A DNA stretch of 64,000 nucleotides from Agarivorans albus (GCF_019670105.1 NZ_AP023032.1:1172972-1236971), one strand, 5' to 3'. Shown: positions 24,598 to 34,122, counted from the first letter of the stretch. The notes: generated from the letters alone by a model not told the origin. Made by a program: numbers and translations.

Positions 24598-25089
24598 TTA
24601 TTTTTGTTGGTAATCTAAACCTAGGTAATCGAATACAAAACCCATCAACCACAGCGGACCTATTAGTAGGTACTGAATATCTTCAAAGAAGGAAGGTTTA
24701 GCGCCTTCTATTTTGTGGCCGATAAATTGGCCAACCCAAGCGACGACAAAGATTATTAGGCTCACCTGCCATATGGCAATTGGGCTAAATTGAGTAATCA
24801 AATCACAAACTAAAAAGCAGCTTACAGTAAACAGCGCCATGGCTAAGCAAAGGGGTTTAGATAAGCGGAAGTAAAAGACGTGAACCGGTATTGCTAGCAA
24901 GCTGGCTAGATTGAGCCAACATAGCGCATTACTGTCGGCAGAGTTTGTTCCCGGTAGGGGAACTGACCACAACAAGCCCACAATGCTAAAGTAGATGGCA
25001 GGCACCATAAACCAGTGGATGGCCTTGTTTGTAGGATGTTGATGGCTACGCGCATATTCCTTAAACCATTGCTGGACTGGCTTCGACAC
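24598..25089 (-). CDS. DUF962/Mpo1-like integral membrane protein
   Basis: A roughly 163-residue protein with four to five hydrophobic helices. It carries the family pattern WFKEYARSHQHPTNKAIHWFMVPAIYFS at the start and VGQFIGHKIEGAKPSFFEDIQYLLIGPLWLMGFV near the end. The conserved His residues (H in SHQ, HW, GH) match the iron-dependent Mpo1 dioxygenase family, which in yeast alpha-oxidises 2-hydroxy fatty acids. Bacterial function is not established. The longest frame starts at a GTG at 25107, but the GTG at 25089 has AGGAAG 6 bases before it and gives the usual short N-terminus. Confidence 0.82.
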   Translation of the reverse strand: MSKPVQQWFKEYARSHQHPTNKAIHWFMVPAIYFSIVGLLWSVPLPGTNSADSNALCWLNLASLLAIPVHVFYFRLSKPLCLAMALFTVSCFLVCDLITQFSPIAIWQVSLIIFVVAWVGQFIGHKIEGAKPSFFEDIQYLLIGPLWLMGFVFDYLGLDYQQK

Positions 25090-25190
25090 AATAAGCTTCC
25101 TGCTCACTTGTTAAAAAACTGTTACTGTAGCAGTTGGAGCTCTGACCAGTAGCCTTGGAGCGTTAGTTTGCGAGCTAGATCTCGCAGCGT

Positions 25191-25445
25191 TCACTGTTCA
25201 TCAACAAATTTGAGCTGTTTGATAAAGCCTTCAATCGCTTTGTCGTCGTGACTAGAGAACTGATACTTGTTATGAAAAAACACGCTTAGCTCAAGCTGGG
25301 AGTTAGCAACAACAATGGTATAGCCATCCCAGTCTGAACTGGCACTTAGGCCTTCATACAAGTAGTGGTCTTGCTGCTTTTTTCCTAAGCGACAAATCTT
25401 TTCATAGACCCGAAGTACTAAGTTGACATCGATTAGTCGTTGCAT
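25191..25445 (-). CDS. DUF3081-like small protein
   Basis: An 84-residue soluble protein: VNLVLRVYEKICRLGKKQQDHYLYEGLSASSDWDGYTIVVANSQLELSVFFHNKYQF. This pattern (LxAxSDxDGYT followed by LSVFFHNxY) resembles DUF3081 of Vibrio/Shewanella-like bacteria. Its function is not known. I start at the ATG at 25445; an alternative TTG at 25469 would overlap the upstream stop by 4 bp. It is the last gene of a short minus-strand run that includes the DCC thiol oxidoreductase and the DUF3429 membrane protein. Confidence 0.6.
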   Translation of the reverse strand: MQRLIDVNLVLRVYEKICRLGKKQQDHYLYEGLSASSDWDGYTIVVANSQLELSVFFHNKYQFSSHDDKAIEGFIKQLKFVDEQ

Positions 25446-25465
25446 CTTAAGGCTGCCCTTGTTGG

Positions 25466-25867
25466 TCAATCAAACTGTTTGCCCACGCCGCAGCTTTGTT
25501 CATCACAGCGCTCTTTACCGGTTAACAGCTTAGATATTTTGAAGCGGTTTTTGGCAAAAACCAAATAGGCTTTGTCGGATACTTTGCGCAATAAGGGCGT
25601 GCGTAACAGTTGTATCCAAGGTTTTTGATTGACCAAGCCCCATGCTTGCGCGGTAACATCTAAGCCTAGCAGCAAGGTGCCTTCTTCTGTTTCCGCATGC
25701 AGTATGTCGCTGGCTTCGGAGCGGTCAATATGTGGATATTTGCTGGTGAAATCTGCTTGATTAATATCTTGCAGCTCAATGAGTTGGCGATGGTCAAAAA
25801 ACTTAAGTTGACGCATTTCCTCTGCGCAAAGTGGGCATTGGGCATCATAAAAAATTCGTAATTGCAT
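25466..25867 (-). CDS. DCC-family (DUF393) thiol-disulfide oxidoreductase-like protein
   Basis: A 133-residue protein with the signature FYDAQCPLCAEEMRQL (residues 6-21), where DxxCPLC gives the family its name. TEEGTLLLGLDVTAQAW follows, and a C-terminal CDEQSCG is also present. The fold is thioredoxin-like with a probable redox-active CxxC; the natural substrate is unknown. It is followed by the DUF3081-like gene and preceded by the DUF3429 membrane protein gene with 12 bp between. Confidence 0.88.
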   Translation of the reverse strand: MQLRIFYDAQCPLCAEEMRQLKFFDHRQLIELQDINQADFTSKYPHIDRSEASDILHAETEEGTLLLGLDVTAQAWGLVNQKPWIQLLRTPLLRKVSDKAYLVFAKNRFKISKLLTGKERCDEQSCGVGKQFD

Positions 25868-25879
25868 ACAGGCTCCAGA

Positions 25880-26311
25880 TTACTGATTACTAAGAACCAC
25901 AAGGTGGCAAAGTACCACTACGGTGGTGAGTTTAAAGCGCATAGATTGGTAGCTTTTACCTAATCGGCTGGGATTAGCACTGTGCCATTCGCAGTAGTAA
26001 AGGTAGCTAAAAGCACAGGCTAATATCGCGAGTGCAAAAGTTGGAGAATTAATGGCCAAGCAAACAAAACCTAGCACGGTAAGGGCATTGCTTATAAATA
26101 GCTGAGCTGCACCAAATGCATTTCCCGAAACGGTTTGCGCCCATAAGCTACCGGACAAAAAACACAAAATGCTGACGCTGTAATACAAAAATAATTGGGT
26201 AGGCGATGGGCCAATATTTGTTGCTCCAAATACTACCGCCAATGCCAAAGCGATAAAAACACTTAAGCCAGCGTACCCGAGTAACTTGTAGTTTCGTTGT
26301 AAACTATCCAA
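25880..26311 (-). CDS. DUF3429 membrane protein
   Basis: A 143-residue protein with about five hydrophobic helices: LLGYAGLSVFIALALAVVFG, LFLYYSVSILCFLSGSLWA, FISNALTVLGFVCLAI, FALAILACAFSYLYYCEW and LTTVVVLCHLVVL. SGSLWAQ and the helix spacing match the DUF3429 family. No function is known. It lies upstream of the DCC oxidoreductase gene in the same direction and is likely co-transcribed. Confidence 0.78.
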   Translation of the reverse strand: MDSLQRNYKLLGYAGLSVFIALALAVVFGATNIGPSPTQLFLYYSVSILCFLSGSLWAQTVSGNAFGAAQLFISNALTVLGFVCLAINSPTFALAILACAFSYLYYCEWHSANPSRLGKSYQSMRFKLTTVVVLCHLVVLSNQ

Positions 26312-26396
26312 TCTTCCACCTCATCTAACGCTTATGAGTAAAACGCATTAAGGTGGCAAATAGATCGCTTAACTAGGCTCTAAAGATAAACAGCCC

Positions 26397-26711
26397 CTAG
26401 TTGTTGCTGGCAGACTTATCTAATGGCAACACGTTGCAGAACAAGTCCTTTTCGTATTGTTTTTCTAGGTGTTCGCGCCAGTTTCGTTGGCTTATTGGCA
26501 CTAGGTAGAATGTTTCTCGATTGGTATCGGTAACAAAAGCCATACCATGGGGCATCAGTTCGTAGTGAATATCGTGTACAAAACTTAACGAAAAGCTTTG
26601 CCGACCAGTAAGGTGATTGATGTCTTCTCGTGATAAACACACCCCTTTTTTGTCTTCGCCAAAGCGATCTCGTAGCCAGCTTGAAAACTGTTTAGCGCTA
26701 ATCATTGTCAT
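26397..26711 (-). CDS. Hypothetical protein (104 aa)
   Basis: I do not recognise this family. The protein is soluble, with an N-terminal basic helix (MISAKQFSSWLRDRFGEDKKGVCLSREDINHLTGRQSF) that could be a helix-turn-helix-like unit. A beta part (FVHDIHYELMPHGMAFVTDTNRETFYLVPISQ) follows, then the helix NWREHLEKQYEKDLF. AGGAGGC lies 7 bases before the ATG at 26711, supporting a real gene. It stands alone, and no neighbour suggests a role. Confidence 0.6.
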   Translation of the reverse strand: MTMISAKQFSSWLRDRFGEDKKGVCLSREDINHLTGRQSFSLSFVHDIHYELMPHGMAFVTDTNRETFYLVPISQRNWREHLEKQYEKDLFCNVLPLDKSASNN

Positions 26712-26857
26712 AGGAAGCGCCTCCTTAGGCTTGGGTGAATTTTGAACAATTAAACATTAAAGTTATAGCAGAACAATGGGCAGGTGAGATGAGTAAGCCT
26801 AGGAAGGTGTGTTGATTTTGCTGTAAATAGATATAAGAAACAAAAGTTTAAGAATTT

Positions 26858-26887
26858 TGAGGGTAAGGCTTAATAACCTTACCCTCA
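26858..26887 (-). terminator. Terminator hairpin after gltS
   Basis: TGAGGGTAAGG pairs perfectly with CCTTACCCTCA over 11 bp. On the minus strand a T-rich but broken stretch follows. It lies 6 bp past the gltS stop codon. Confidence 0.75.
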
Positions 26888-26893
26888 ATGACG

Positions 26894-28123
26894 CTAGAAA
26901 TTAGCTAGGAAGAATGGAATTAGCAGGGCATTCACTAAATCGATAAAGAATGCACAGACCAACGGCACAATGATGAAGGCTAGGTGAGAGTTACCGTAGC
27001 GTTGCGAAACCGCCGACATGTTTGCCATTGCAGTGGGAGTAGAACCTAAAGAAATACCACCAAAGCCTGAACATATCACCGCTGCATCATAAGATTTGCC
27101 CATGGCTGGGAACACCACAAAAATATTCACCAAGATAGCAATCAAAAACTGTGCGGCAAGGATCGCTAAAATTGGGCCGGCTAAATCAATTAAGGTCCAT
27201 AGCTGCATGCTCATTAATGACATAGCTAAAAAAGTACCTAAGGATATGTCGGCAATTAGAGCAACCGCTGGTTTGCGAGAAGGCCACTGGGTACCGGTTA
27301 AGCGCGGAAGCGACTGAGGTACCAAGTTGGTCATAACGATACCGGCAAACAAACAGGTAACAAACAGCGGTAATTGCAGGCCCGCTTGCGCAATGGCTTC
27401 GTTTAACAAGAAGCCAAGAATAATACATACATGAATGGCTAAGATCGCATCTAAGAAATCAAAACCGGTAATGCTGTTGTTCTTGTTTTCTTCAGCTACA
27501 CCTACATCCAAAGGCTCTTCTTTTTTGGGCTTTAAGTTGTGTCGATTAACTAAGAACTGGGCAATTGGACCACCCATTAAACTGGCTAGTATTAGGCCAA
27601 AAGTCGCACTGGCAATACCAATTTCCATGGCGTTACTAATGCCAAAATCTTCAGCAATCCTAGGGGCCCAAGCAATAGCGGTGCCGTGACCACCAATCAG
27701 CGACACACTGCCGCCTAGCATACCTACGGCAGACTCTAAACCAAATATTTTGGCTACAGTAATACCAGTTAAGTTTTGCAGGATCATGTAACCGATTGTA
27801 ATACCTAAGAGAATAACCAGTGGCATGCCGCCTTTGAGCAAATCTTTAAGGCTTGAGTTAATACCAATAGTGGTGAAAAAGTACACTAGCAAAATGTCGC
27901 GGGCCACTAGGGTAAATTCAATTTCAACAGAAGTGAGGGCGTAGATTAAACCAATCATTACCGAGAACAGAATACCGCCGGTAACGGGTTCGGGAATACT
28001 AAACTCGCGCAAAAAACCTACCGCTGCATTTATTCGTCTACCGATAAATAGCACCAAAATACCAATGGTGGCGGTAAAAAAGGAGTCAAATAATAGAACT
28101 CCATTGTCAAACTCAATACCCAT
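26894..28123 (-). CDS. gltS: Sodium/glutamate symporter GltS
   Basis: Imports L-glutamate with Na+ across the inner membrane. The 409-residue protein has about ten membrane segments and the two inverted halves typical of the ESS family. IPEPVTGGILFSVMIGL is in the first half. The re-entrant loops show GSVSLIGGHGTAIAWAP and GFGGISLGSTPTAMANMSAVSQRYG, with GLxxR-type contacts lacking. The start with AGGAAG 6 bases upstream gives MGIEFDNGVLLFDSFF, as in homologues. It is a single gene, divergent from the RND operon. Confidence 0.95.
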   Translation of the reverse strand: MGIEFDNGVLLFDSFFTATIGILVLFIGRRINAAVGFLREFSIPEPVTGGILFSVMIGLIYALTSVEIEFTLVARDILLVYFFTTIGINSSLKDLLKGGMPLVILLGITIGYMILQNLTGITVAKIFGLESAVGMLGGSVSLIGGHGTAIAWAPRIAEDFGISNAMEIGIASATFGLILASLMGGPIAQFLVNRHNLKPKKEEPLDVGVAEENKNNSITGFDFLDAILAIHVCIILGFLLNEAIAQAGLQLPLFVTCLFAGIVMTNLVPQSLPRLTGTQWPSRKPAVALIADISLGTFLAMSLMSMQLWTLIDLAGPILAILAAQFLIAILVNIFVVFPAMGKSYDAAVICSGFGGISLGSTPTAMANMSAVSQRYGNSHLAFIIVPLVCAFFIDLVNALLIPFFLANF

Positions 28124-28520
28124 ATAACTTCCTATAGCAATTAATTATTTAAGCACACGTACAATATGCCGAGCAGGATCCGTCCTACTTAGGTGTATAA
28201 GTGTTGGAAAAGTTGCATTTTTTCGCAAACATTTCGCATTCAGTGTAGAGAGGGATTGTTGTTGAGTAAATCTAAACTGGCTATTTAATTTAGCGTAGAG
28301 TGAGCTTTGGCGTGGCTTGTGGCAAAAGAAACAAGCTTGCTTGTCTAAACAAATAATTTGCATTTACCTGACTTTTTTTAATTAAAATTCGTTTATTGTT
28401 ATCTTTTGTAGTGCATGATGCTGTTTGATTCGCATTTATGCAGTTTGTAATCAACTAAAGATAGACCCGCAACCTTTGCTTGCGCTAGAGTCTTCTCTCA
28501 GTTTGAAAAGGTAAAGAGTA
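28124..28520. other. Divergent promoter region between gltS and the RND operon
   Basis: About 400 bp with no credible gene; the open frame at 28145-28363 has no RBS or family signal. The middle (28370-28440) is AT-rich. No clear operator, riboswitch or terminator was found. Confidence 0.4.
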
Positions 28521-29552
28521 ATGCGACGCATCATTTTAGTTGTGGTGGCGCTTCTTACTGTTGTTACATGGATGTATTACAGTAACGACGCGGCTCAAAC
28601 AGAGCAAACATCAAGTAAACCCGTTACCGTAGAAGTGGTAACGGTAGAGCAAGGCAAGCTCCGCGAACAAGTGCATTTATTAGGCAATGTATTCTCTGCT
28701 CATTCGGTAAATGTGAAAGCAGAGGTGGATGGTCGTATAGACACGATTGCGGTCAGCTCTAGCCAAGCAGTGCGTGCTGGTCAATTGTTGGTTCAATTGG
28801 ACGACCGCCACCAACGTGCTGTGTTACAGCGTGAGCAAGCACGGCTTGATGATATTCTTCGTCAGCATCAAAATCTGCTGCAATTATTACCTAAAGGGGC
28901 TACCACCCAAGCTGAAGTTGACCGTTACGAGTCTCAAGTAGCTATGCAGCAAGCCGAGCTCGCGTTAGCTGAAGCAGCGTTGCAAGACAGGGCTATTCGC
29001 GCGCCATTTAGTGGCAAACTCGGCCTTGTTGATTTAAGCCCTGGGCAGTTAGTTGACTCCGATACCGTGCTCACCACCTTAGATGATGCCAATACTTTAC
29101 GCCTTAACGTTCCCGTTGCCGCGCGCCATTTAGGCCGAATTGAGGTTGGGCAGCAGGCTAAGCTACACCAAGCGGGTTTAAGCTCACGAATATTTAATGC
29201 CTCAGTGACTAGCATTGACAGCCGAGTGCGCGGCGAAAGCTTAAATGTGTACATTCAATTGTCTATCGACAACCAGCAAGCAGGCATTGCTCCAGGCACT
29301 TTGGTTACTGGCGAATTAGATTTAAGCGCTAGCGAGCGGGTATTAATTCCCCTCCAGGCGATTGCTTATAACGGTGACCGCCGTTTTGCTTACCGAGTTA
29401 ATCAACACGTTGCAGAAAAAGTTGAGTTGGAGTTAGGCCAGCGTGGCGATAACTTAGTGGAAGTGCTTAGTGGCTTAAATGCTGGCGAACAGGTCGTAAA
29501 CAAAGGTCTGGTGAAGTTGCATGATGGCATCGAGGTTGAAGTACTCAACTAA
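28521..29552 (+). CDS. RND efflux periplasmic adaptor (membrane fusion protein)
   Basis: Joins an inner-membrane RND pump to an outer-membrane channel. The 343-residue protein begins with an N-terminal anchor (RIILVVVALLTVVTWMYY). It has the lipoyl/barrel-sandwich halves (VNVKAEVDGRIDTIAVSSSQAVRAGQLLVQLDD and DRAIRAPFSGKLGLVDLSPGQLVDSDTVLTTLDD), a central coiled coil (LQREQARLDDILRQHQNL...), and a C-terminal beta-barrel with LIPLQAIAYNGDRRFAYRV. The length is typical. Its stop codon overlaps the start of the pump gene by one base. No outer-membrane TolC-like gene or regulator is adjacent. Confidence 0.92.
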   Translation: MRRIILVVVALLTVVTWMYYSNDAAQTEQTSSKPVTVEVVTVEQGKLREQVHLLGNVFSAHSVNVKAEVDGRIDTIAVSSSQAVRAGQLLVQLDDRHQRAVLQREQARLDDILRQHQNLLQLLPKGATTQAEVDRYESQVAMQQAELALAEAALQDRAIRAPFSGKLGLVDLSPGQLVDSDTVLTTLDDANTLRLNVPVAARHLGRIEVGQQAKLHQAGLSSRIFNASVTSIDSRVRGESLNVYIQLSIDNQQAGIAPGTLVTGELDLSASERVLIPLQAIAYNGDRRFAYRVNQHVAEKVELELGQRGDNLVEVLSGLNAGEQVVNKGLVKLHDGIEVEVLN

Positions 29553-32500
29553 TGAAAATATCTGATCTGTCGATGTATCGTCCGGTAGCGGCGATAGTAT
29601 TAAGTTTGCTACTGATGCTGTTTGGGGTTGTAGGCTATAGCCAGCTGGCAGTGCGAGAAATGCCCGACATTGAAAGCCCTGTGGTGTCTATTGGTACGCC
29701 TTATCGCGGTAGCGCCTCTTCCATTGTTGAATCACAAATCACCAAGCCGATTGAAGACGAGCTTAGCGGAATTGATGGCATCGACTATATTTGGTCATCG
29801 TCGTGGGATGGCTGGTCAGGCATTACTATTACCTTCAAACAAGGCTCGGATATGTTGGCTGCGGTGAGTGATGTGCGCGATGCGGTGAGCCGAGCGCGTA
29901 ATCGCTTGCCCGATGATGTTGATGAACCGGTGGTGCGCAAAAACGACAGCGAAGAAGCCCCGTTTATGTGGCTTAATCTTACTGCTACTTTGCAAGACAG
30001 AGTAGAGCTTAGCGATTTTGCCCAACGGATCTTAATTGAGCGCCTTAGCTTGTTGCCCGGCGTGAGTGCGGTAAATACCTCGGGCTTGGTTGAGCGAGTG
30101 ATGTATGTGGAGCTAGACCCCACCGCAATGGCTGGGCGCGGCTTAACCACCAACGATGTGATTGATGCCTTAAACCGTGAAAACTTACAATTGCCAGCGG
30201 GTTATGTGCGCAACGACAGTTTAAATATTGTGGTGCGTATGGAGCGCATGTACCAGCAGGCAGATGATTTTGCCAAGCTACAAATTGCCAACTTTGACGG
30301 TGACCACGTTACTTTGTCAGACATCGCGCATATTTACGTTGGCGCTAAAAAAAATACCACTACTTTTAAAAGTAACGGCGTGGACAGCATGGGCTTGGGC
30401 ATTGTGGCAATGTCTAAGGCTAACCCGCTAGAAGTAGCTGATACGGTAAAAAAAGAGTTGGCGGAGTTGCAGCGCTTTTTACCCTCTGGTGCAGAACTTA
30501 CGGTTGATTACGACAGCACTGTGTTTATTCGCCAGGCCATTAGCGAAGTGTATTCTACCTTGTTAATTTGTGCGCTGTTGGTGGTGGCGGTGTTGTACCT
30601 GTTTTTGGGGCGATTAAGCGCAACCATCATTCCAGCAGTAACCGTTCCGGTATCACTAGTTGCTGCGTTTTCAGTGGCTTATTTATTTGGCTACAGCATC
30701 AACTTAGTGACGCTAATGGCTTTAATTTTGGCCATTGGTTTGGTGGTGGATGACGCGATTGTGGTGGTAGAGAATATTATTCGCCACCGCGCCGCTGGCG
30801 AGCCGCCATTAGTTGCCGCATTTCGAGGAGCTAAAGAGCTCAACTTTGCAGTAATTGCTACCACCGTTGTACTGGTGATGGTGTTTTTGCCTTTGGTATT
30901 TATGCAAGGAAAAATCGGTGACCTGTTTACCGAATTTGCTGTATTGCTATCAGCAGCAGTGATCTTTTCTTCTTTAATTGCTCTTACCTTAGCGCCAGTA
31001 ATGGCCGGTAAGTTGTTTGAAAAAAATCCTAACAAAGCCACCTGGATGAGCCGCTCGGTGGGGCGCGCCATGACCGCTTTGCAGCAGGCTTATGCCAAGC
31101 TGTTGACTCGAGTTATTAACTTTAAGTTTTCTGCACTTGCGGTTGTGGCTTTATGCATGGGTTTATTGGTGTGGGCCTATCAACAGCAACAACCTGCCTT
31201 TGCACCAAAAGAAGACCGAGGTGTGGTTAACGTCTATGTTGGCGGTGTAGAAGCAACAAGCTACCAGCGCATGGTTAAAAGCATGGCTGAGATTGAGCAG
31301 CGGCTATTGCCGATGATGAGTGATGATGGGCCAATCGAAACCCTTAACTATTCGGCGCCTGCATTTGGCAGTTGGGCAGATCACCAAGGCTTTTTCATTG
31401 TTCGCTTAAAAGATTGGAGTGAGCGCAGCCAAGATGCTGCCGAAGTGGTAGAGATGATCCGCGATGCAGCCCATGATGTCGCCGATGTTAAAGTGTATCC
31501 TTACCAGCCTAGTTTTGGCGGGCGAATGGGCGAGCCGGTGCAGTTTGTATTGCAAGGTGACGACTACAGCCAGCTCTACCAATACGCCTTAGAATTAGAG
31601 CAGCAAGCTAAAGACAGTGGCTTAATGCATGGTGTGCAGCTGGACTACAACCCTACAACGCCAGAGATATTACTGCATGTTAATCGACTAGCAGCCAGAG
31701 AGCTAGGCATTAGCGTTAATGACATTGCCAGTACTTTGGAGGTGCTGCTGGGAGGACGTGCTCAAACCCGTTTTGAAGAGTTTGGTGAAGAGTACGACGT
31801 ATACTTAAAAGCCGATGAAAACCAATTTCAATCACCCAGTGATTTAAGCAAAGTGTATTTGCGCAGTGATACTGGCGCTTTGGTGTCTTTAGATACTTTG
31901 GTAGAAGCGCAAGATGTTGCTTCGGCTCGCGGCTTGTTCCATTACCAGCGTAAAAAATCGATTAACTTAAAAGCCAACTTAAGTGACAATGTAAGTTTAG
32001 GCGAAGCTCTGAGCTTTTTAAATCAAGCGTCTAGCGAGATTTTACCCAGTGGTTATACGGTTGATTACGCGGGCGAATCAAAAGAGTTTTACGATAACCA
32101 ACGCGAGATCTGGTTGTTATTCGCTTTGGCCTTGCTGGTATGTTACTTGGTGTTAGCGGCTCAATTTGAGAGCTTTATTAGCCCAGCCATTGTAATGCTT
32201 ACGGTGCCCTTAGGCTTGCTGGGAGGTTTGTTGGGCTTACTGATTACCGGAGAGAGTTTTAACATCTACAGCCAACTTGGCTTGTTGATGTTAATTGGCA
32301 TGGCAACCAAGAATGGTATTTTGATTGTAGAGTTTGCTAATCAGTTGCGAGACCAAGGTTTAGCGGTTAAAGAAGCCATTATTAAAGCTGCCACCAATCG
32401 CCTACGCCCGATTATTATGACTGCCATGACCACCTTGTTGGGCGCTGTACCGATGCTTTTGGCCACTGGTGCCGGTTCCGAAACGCGCTTTGCAATTGGT

Positions 32501-32665
32501 ATAGTAATATTTAGTGGCATGTTGCTGGCCACTTTAGTCACACTATTTGTGGTACCGTGTTTGTATCATTTACTCGGTGGATTAAGTGGTTCGCCAGAAG
32601 CCCGCGCAGATCAACTTAATCAACAGCTTAAAGCGCCAAGCTTACTAACAAATAATGACAACTAG
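29552..32665 (+). CDS. RND-family efflux pump inner-membrane permease
   Basis: A 1037-residue proton-driven exporter of the HAE-1/AcrB-like superfamily with 12 membrane helices and two large periplasmic loops. Helix 4 carries the proton-relay pair in LAIGLVVDDAIVVVENIIRHR (Asp-Asp near 408). The N-terminal pattern MYRPVAAIVLSLLLMLFGVVGYSQLAVREMPDIESPVVSI is typical of drug-type permeases, as is the C-terminal GMATKNGILIVEFANQLRDQG. The tail after helix 12 is short. The substrate is not deducible. It is translated together with the adaptor upstream. Confidence 0.94.
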   Translation: MKISDLSMYRPVAAIVLSLLLMLFGVVGYSQLAVREMPDIESPVVSIGTPYRGSASSIVESQITKPIEDELSGIDGIDYIWSSSWDGWSGITITFKQGSDMLAAVSDVRDAVSRARNRLPDDVDEPVVRKNDSEEAPFMWLNLTATLQDRVELSDFAQRILIERLSLLPGVSAVNTSGLVERVMYVELDPTAMAGRGLTTNDVIDALNRENLQLPAGYVRNDSLNIVVRMERMYQQADDFAKLQIANFDGDHVTLSDIAHIYVGAKKNTTTFKSNGVDSMGLGIVAMSKANPLEVADTVKKELAELQRFLPSGAELTVDYDSTVFIRQAISEVYSTLLICALLVVAVLYLFLGRLSATIIPAVTVPVSLVAAFSVAYLFGYSINLVTLMALILAIGLVVDDAIVVVENIIRHRAAGEPPLVAAFRGAKELNFAVIATTVVLVMVFLPLVFMQGKIGDLFTEFAVLLSAAVIFSSLIALTLAPVMAGKLFEKNPNKATWMSRSVGRAMTALQQAYAKLLTRVINFKFSALAVVALCMGLLVWAYQQQQPAFAPKEDRGVVNVYVGGVEATSYQRMVKSMAEIEQRLLPMMSDDGPIETLNYSAPAFGSWADHQGFFIVRLKDWSERSQDAAEVVEMIRDAAHDVADVKVYPYQPSFGGRMGEPVQFVLQGDDYSQLYQYALELEQQAKDSGLMHGVQLDYNPTTPEILLHVNRLAARELGISVNDIASTLEVLLGGRAQTRFEEFGEEYDVYLKADENQFQSPSDLSKVYLRSDTGALVSLDTLVEAQDVASARGLFHYQRKKSINLKANLSDNVSLGEALSFLNQASSEILPSGYTVDYAGESKEFYDNQREIWLLFALALLVCYLVLAAQFESFISPAIVMLTVPLGLLGGLLGLLITGESFNIYSQLGLLMLIGMATKNGILIVEFANQLRDQGLAVKEAIIKAATNRLRPIIMTAMTTLLGAVPMLLATGAGSETRFAIGIVIFSGMLLATLVTLFVVPCLYHLLGGLSGSPEARADQLNQQLKAPSLLTNNDN

Positions 32666-32696
32666 TGGCAAATAATTTAAACGAGCAAGCAAACTA

Positions 32697-32990
32697 ATGC
32701 GAAAGATGGACAAAAAACGCGATAAGGATATCGTAGCGGCATTAACCGAGGTATGTGAGGACGCCAAGCAACGCTGTGAGGGCTTTGTGTGGATTAGCCA
32801 CAGTGTTAACTTTCAGCGCTTTCCCAACAGCCTGCTGGTGAGCTGCGCCTATGCAAGCCAATCTATGTTAAGTGAGGCGAGTAAAAGTGGTGAACAACAG
32901 GAGCTTACTCAGCAAGTGGTGGCTGCGTTAGCTAACAAAGGGATAGTGATAGCAAAACCGAAACAGCAAATTAGGTTTATTAGCGAGTAA
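32697..32990 (+). CDS. Small conserved protein, often mislabelled Fis-family regulator
   Basis: A 97-residue soluble protein starting MRKMDKKRDKDIVAALTEVCEDAKQRCEGFVWISHSVNFQRFPNSLLVSCAY. This resembles a family of about 100 residues in marine gammaproteobacteria and Pseudomonas that databases sometimes name Fis family, although no helix-turn-helix is apparent. The C-terminus is LANKGIVIAKPKQQIRF. It sits 31 bp after the RND permease gene and may be cotranscribed with it. Its function is unknown. Confidence 0.6.
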   Translation: MRKMDKKRDKDIVAALTEVCEDAKQRCEGFVWISHSVNFQRFPNSLLVSCAYASQSMLSEASKSGEQQELTQQVVAALANKGIVIAKPKQQIRFISE

Positions 32991-33016
32991 CGGGTGTACT
33001 CGCTAATGGCTGAAGT

Positions 33017-33298
33017 TTATTCAGACTCTGGCCAAACAGTTTGTTGCTCAGATGGGCCTTTTTCTTCGGCAAATTTAACCCGTATTTTATTACCTGCTTG
33101 CTTGGTTGAATTTAGCGCGGCAATAGCTGCATTGGCTTCTGTTTCGTCAAGCATGCTGACAAAGCCAAAACCTTTAGATTTGCCTGTCTCATTATCCAAT
33201 ACCAAATCGCAGCTTTCTACAGCGCCATGGCTTTCGAATAAAGCGAGTAAGTCGGCTTCTGTAATGCTGCGAGCGAGGTTACGGACAAGTATTTTCAT
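33017..33298 (-). CDS. RNA-binding protein with single RRM domain
   Basis: A 93-residue protein that is essentially one RNA recognition motif. RNP2 is KILVRNLARS at the start and RNP1 is KSKGFGFVSM near residues 45-54, with both aromatic contacts kept. A short acidic tail (EEKGPSEQQTVWPESE) follows. Bacterial stand-alone RRM proteins of this sort are often cold- or stress-induced. I chose the ATG at 33298 because AGGTG sits 4 bases before it; the frame runs further upstream without family similarity. Confidence 0.9.
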   Translation of the reverse strand: MKILVRNLARSITEADLLALFESHGAVESCDLVLDNETGKSKGFGFVSMLDETEANAAIAALNSTKQAGNKIRVKFAEEKGPSEQQTVWPESE

Positions 33299-33413
33299 GG
33301 AACACCTATAATTGCGGGTGAATGTGTGCAAGTGAATATGGCGGCGGGAACCTCGCGTGTTGCAATAGCCCAAGCTTGGCGCAAATTCATAGTTTGTTTT
33401 ATCTCACATATTG

Positions 33414-34037
33414 TTACGCAATTTTGTGTAAAAAGCTCGCGACATTTGCTTTGCTCTTACGACTAATTTGCTGCATTAGCGCAAAGCTTGGATTTATTAA
33501 CGAATAGTGTTGCTCTAATTGCTCGAGTAAACACAGCCAAAGCTTGGCTGTCATTTCAGAATCGGCTAAGGCACGGTGAAAAACGCCATCGTTGTCGATG
33601 TTGTTGTAAGCGACTAAGCTGCCGAGTTTATGGTTGGGTGCGTCTTGAAATAGGCGGCGTGACAATAACATCGAGCAAGCAAAGTCGCCGTTAAGTCGTC
33701 GGCCTATTTGGTCAAACTCGGCTTCTAAAAAACGCTGATCAAAGGATGCGTTATGCGCCACCATATTGTGCTGGCCAACAAATTGATAAAAGCGCTCCAT
33801 TACCTCATCGCAAGGAGCCGCCTCTTGTAGCATGGCATTAGTGATACCCGTGTAGTCTTCGATAAAAGAAGAGATGCGAAAACCTGGGTTCATCAACTCT
33901 TGAAAGCGCGCTGTAGCTTGGCCATTTTCTAGTAATACGGCACCAATCTCTATGGCTCTATCGCCTTGAGTTGGCGATAAACCTGTGGTTTCAAAATCGA
34001 GAACAACAACGGTATTAGCAGGGGCTTGAGCGGTCAA
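33414..34037 (-). CDS. DEDDh 3'-5' exonuclease (DnaQ/PolC-epsilon-like)
   Basis: A 207-residue exonuclease domain protein. ExoI is VVLDFETTGLSP (Asp and Glu at about 14 and 16), ExoII is HNASFDQRFLEAEFD near 93-107, and ExoIII is HRALADSEMTAKLW near 157, giving the DEDDh metal ligands. Such stand-alone proteins act in DNA repair or nucleic-acid processing. The only in-frame start close to ExoI is a TTG at 34037 with a weak RBS. The gene precedes the RRM protein on the same strand, about 115 bp away. Confidence 0.9.
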   Translation of the reverse strand: MTAQAPANTVVVLDFETTGLSPTQGDRAIEIGAVLLENGQATARFQELMNPGFRISSFIEDYTGITNAMLQEAAPCDEVMERFYQFVGQHNMVAHNASFDQRFLEAEFDQIGRRLNGDFACSMLLSRRLFQDAPNHKLGSLVAYNNIDNDGVFHRALADSEMTAKLWLCLLEQLEQHYSLINPSFALMQQISRKSKANVASFLHKIA

Positions 34038-34122
34038 TGGTGCGAGCTTCTAGTCATTAATTTCAGCCCACAATGGTAACGCCGCTCAGCGAAAAGGCAA
34101 TGGTTAAGGCGGGCAATCCCAA

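Noticed and set aside
28145..28363. 72-codon minus-strand frame between gltS and the RND operon
   Set aside because: No Shine-Dalgarno, no recognisable motif, and it lies in the divergent promoter region; treated as chance.
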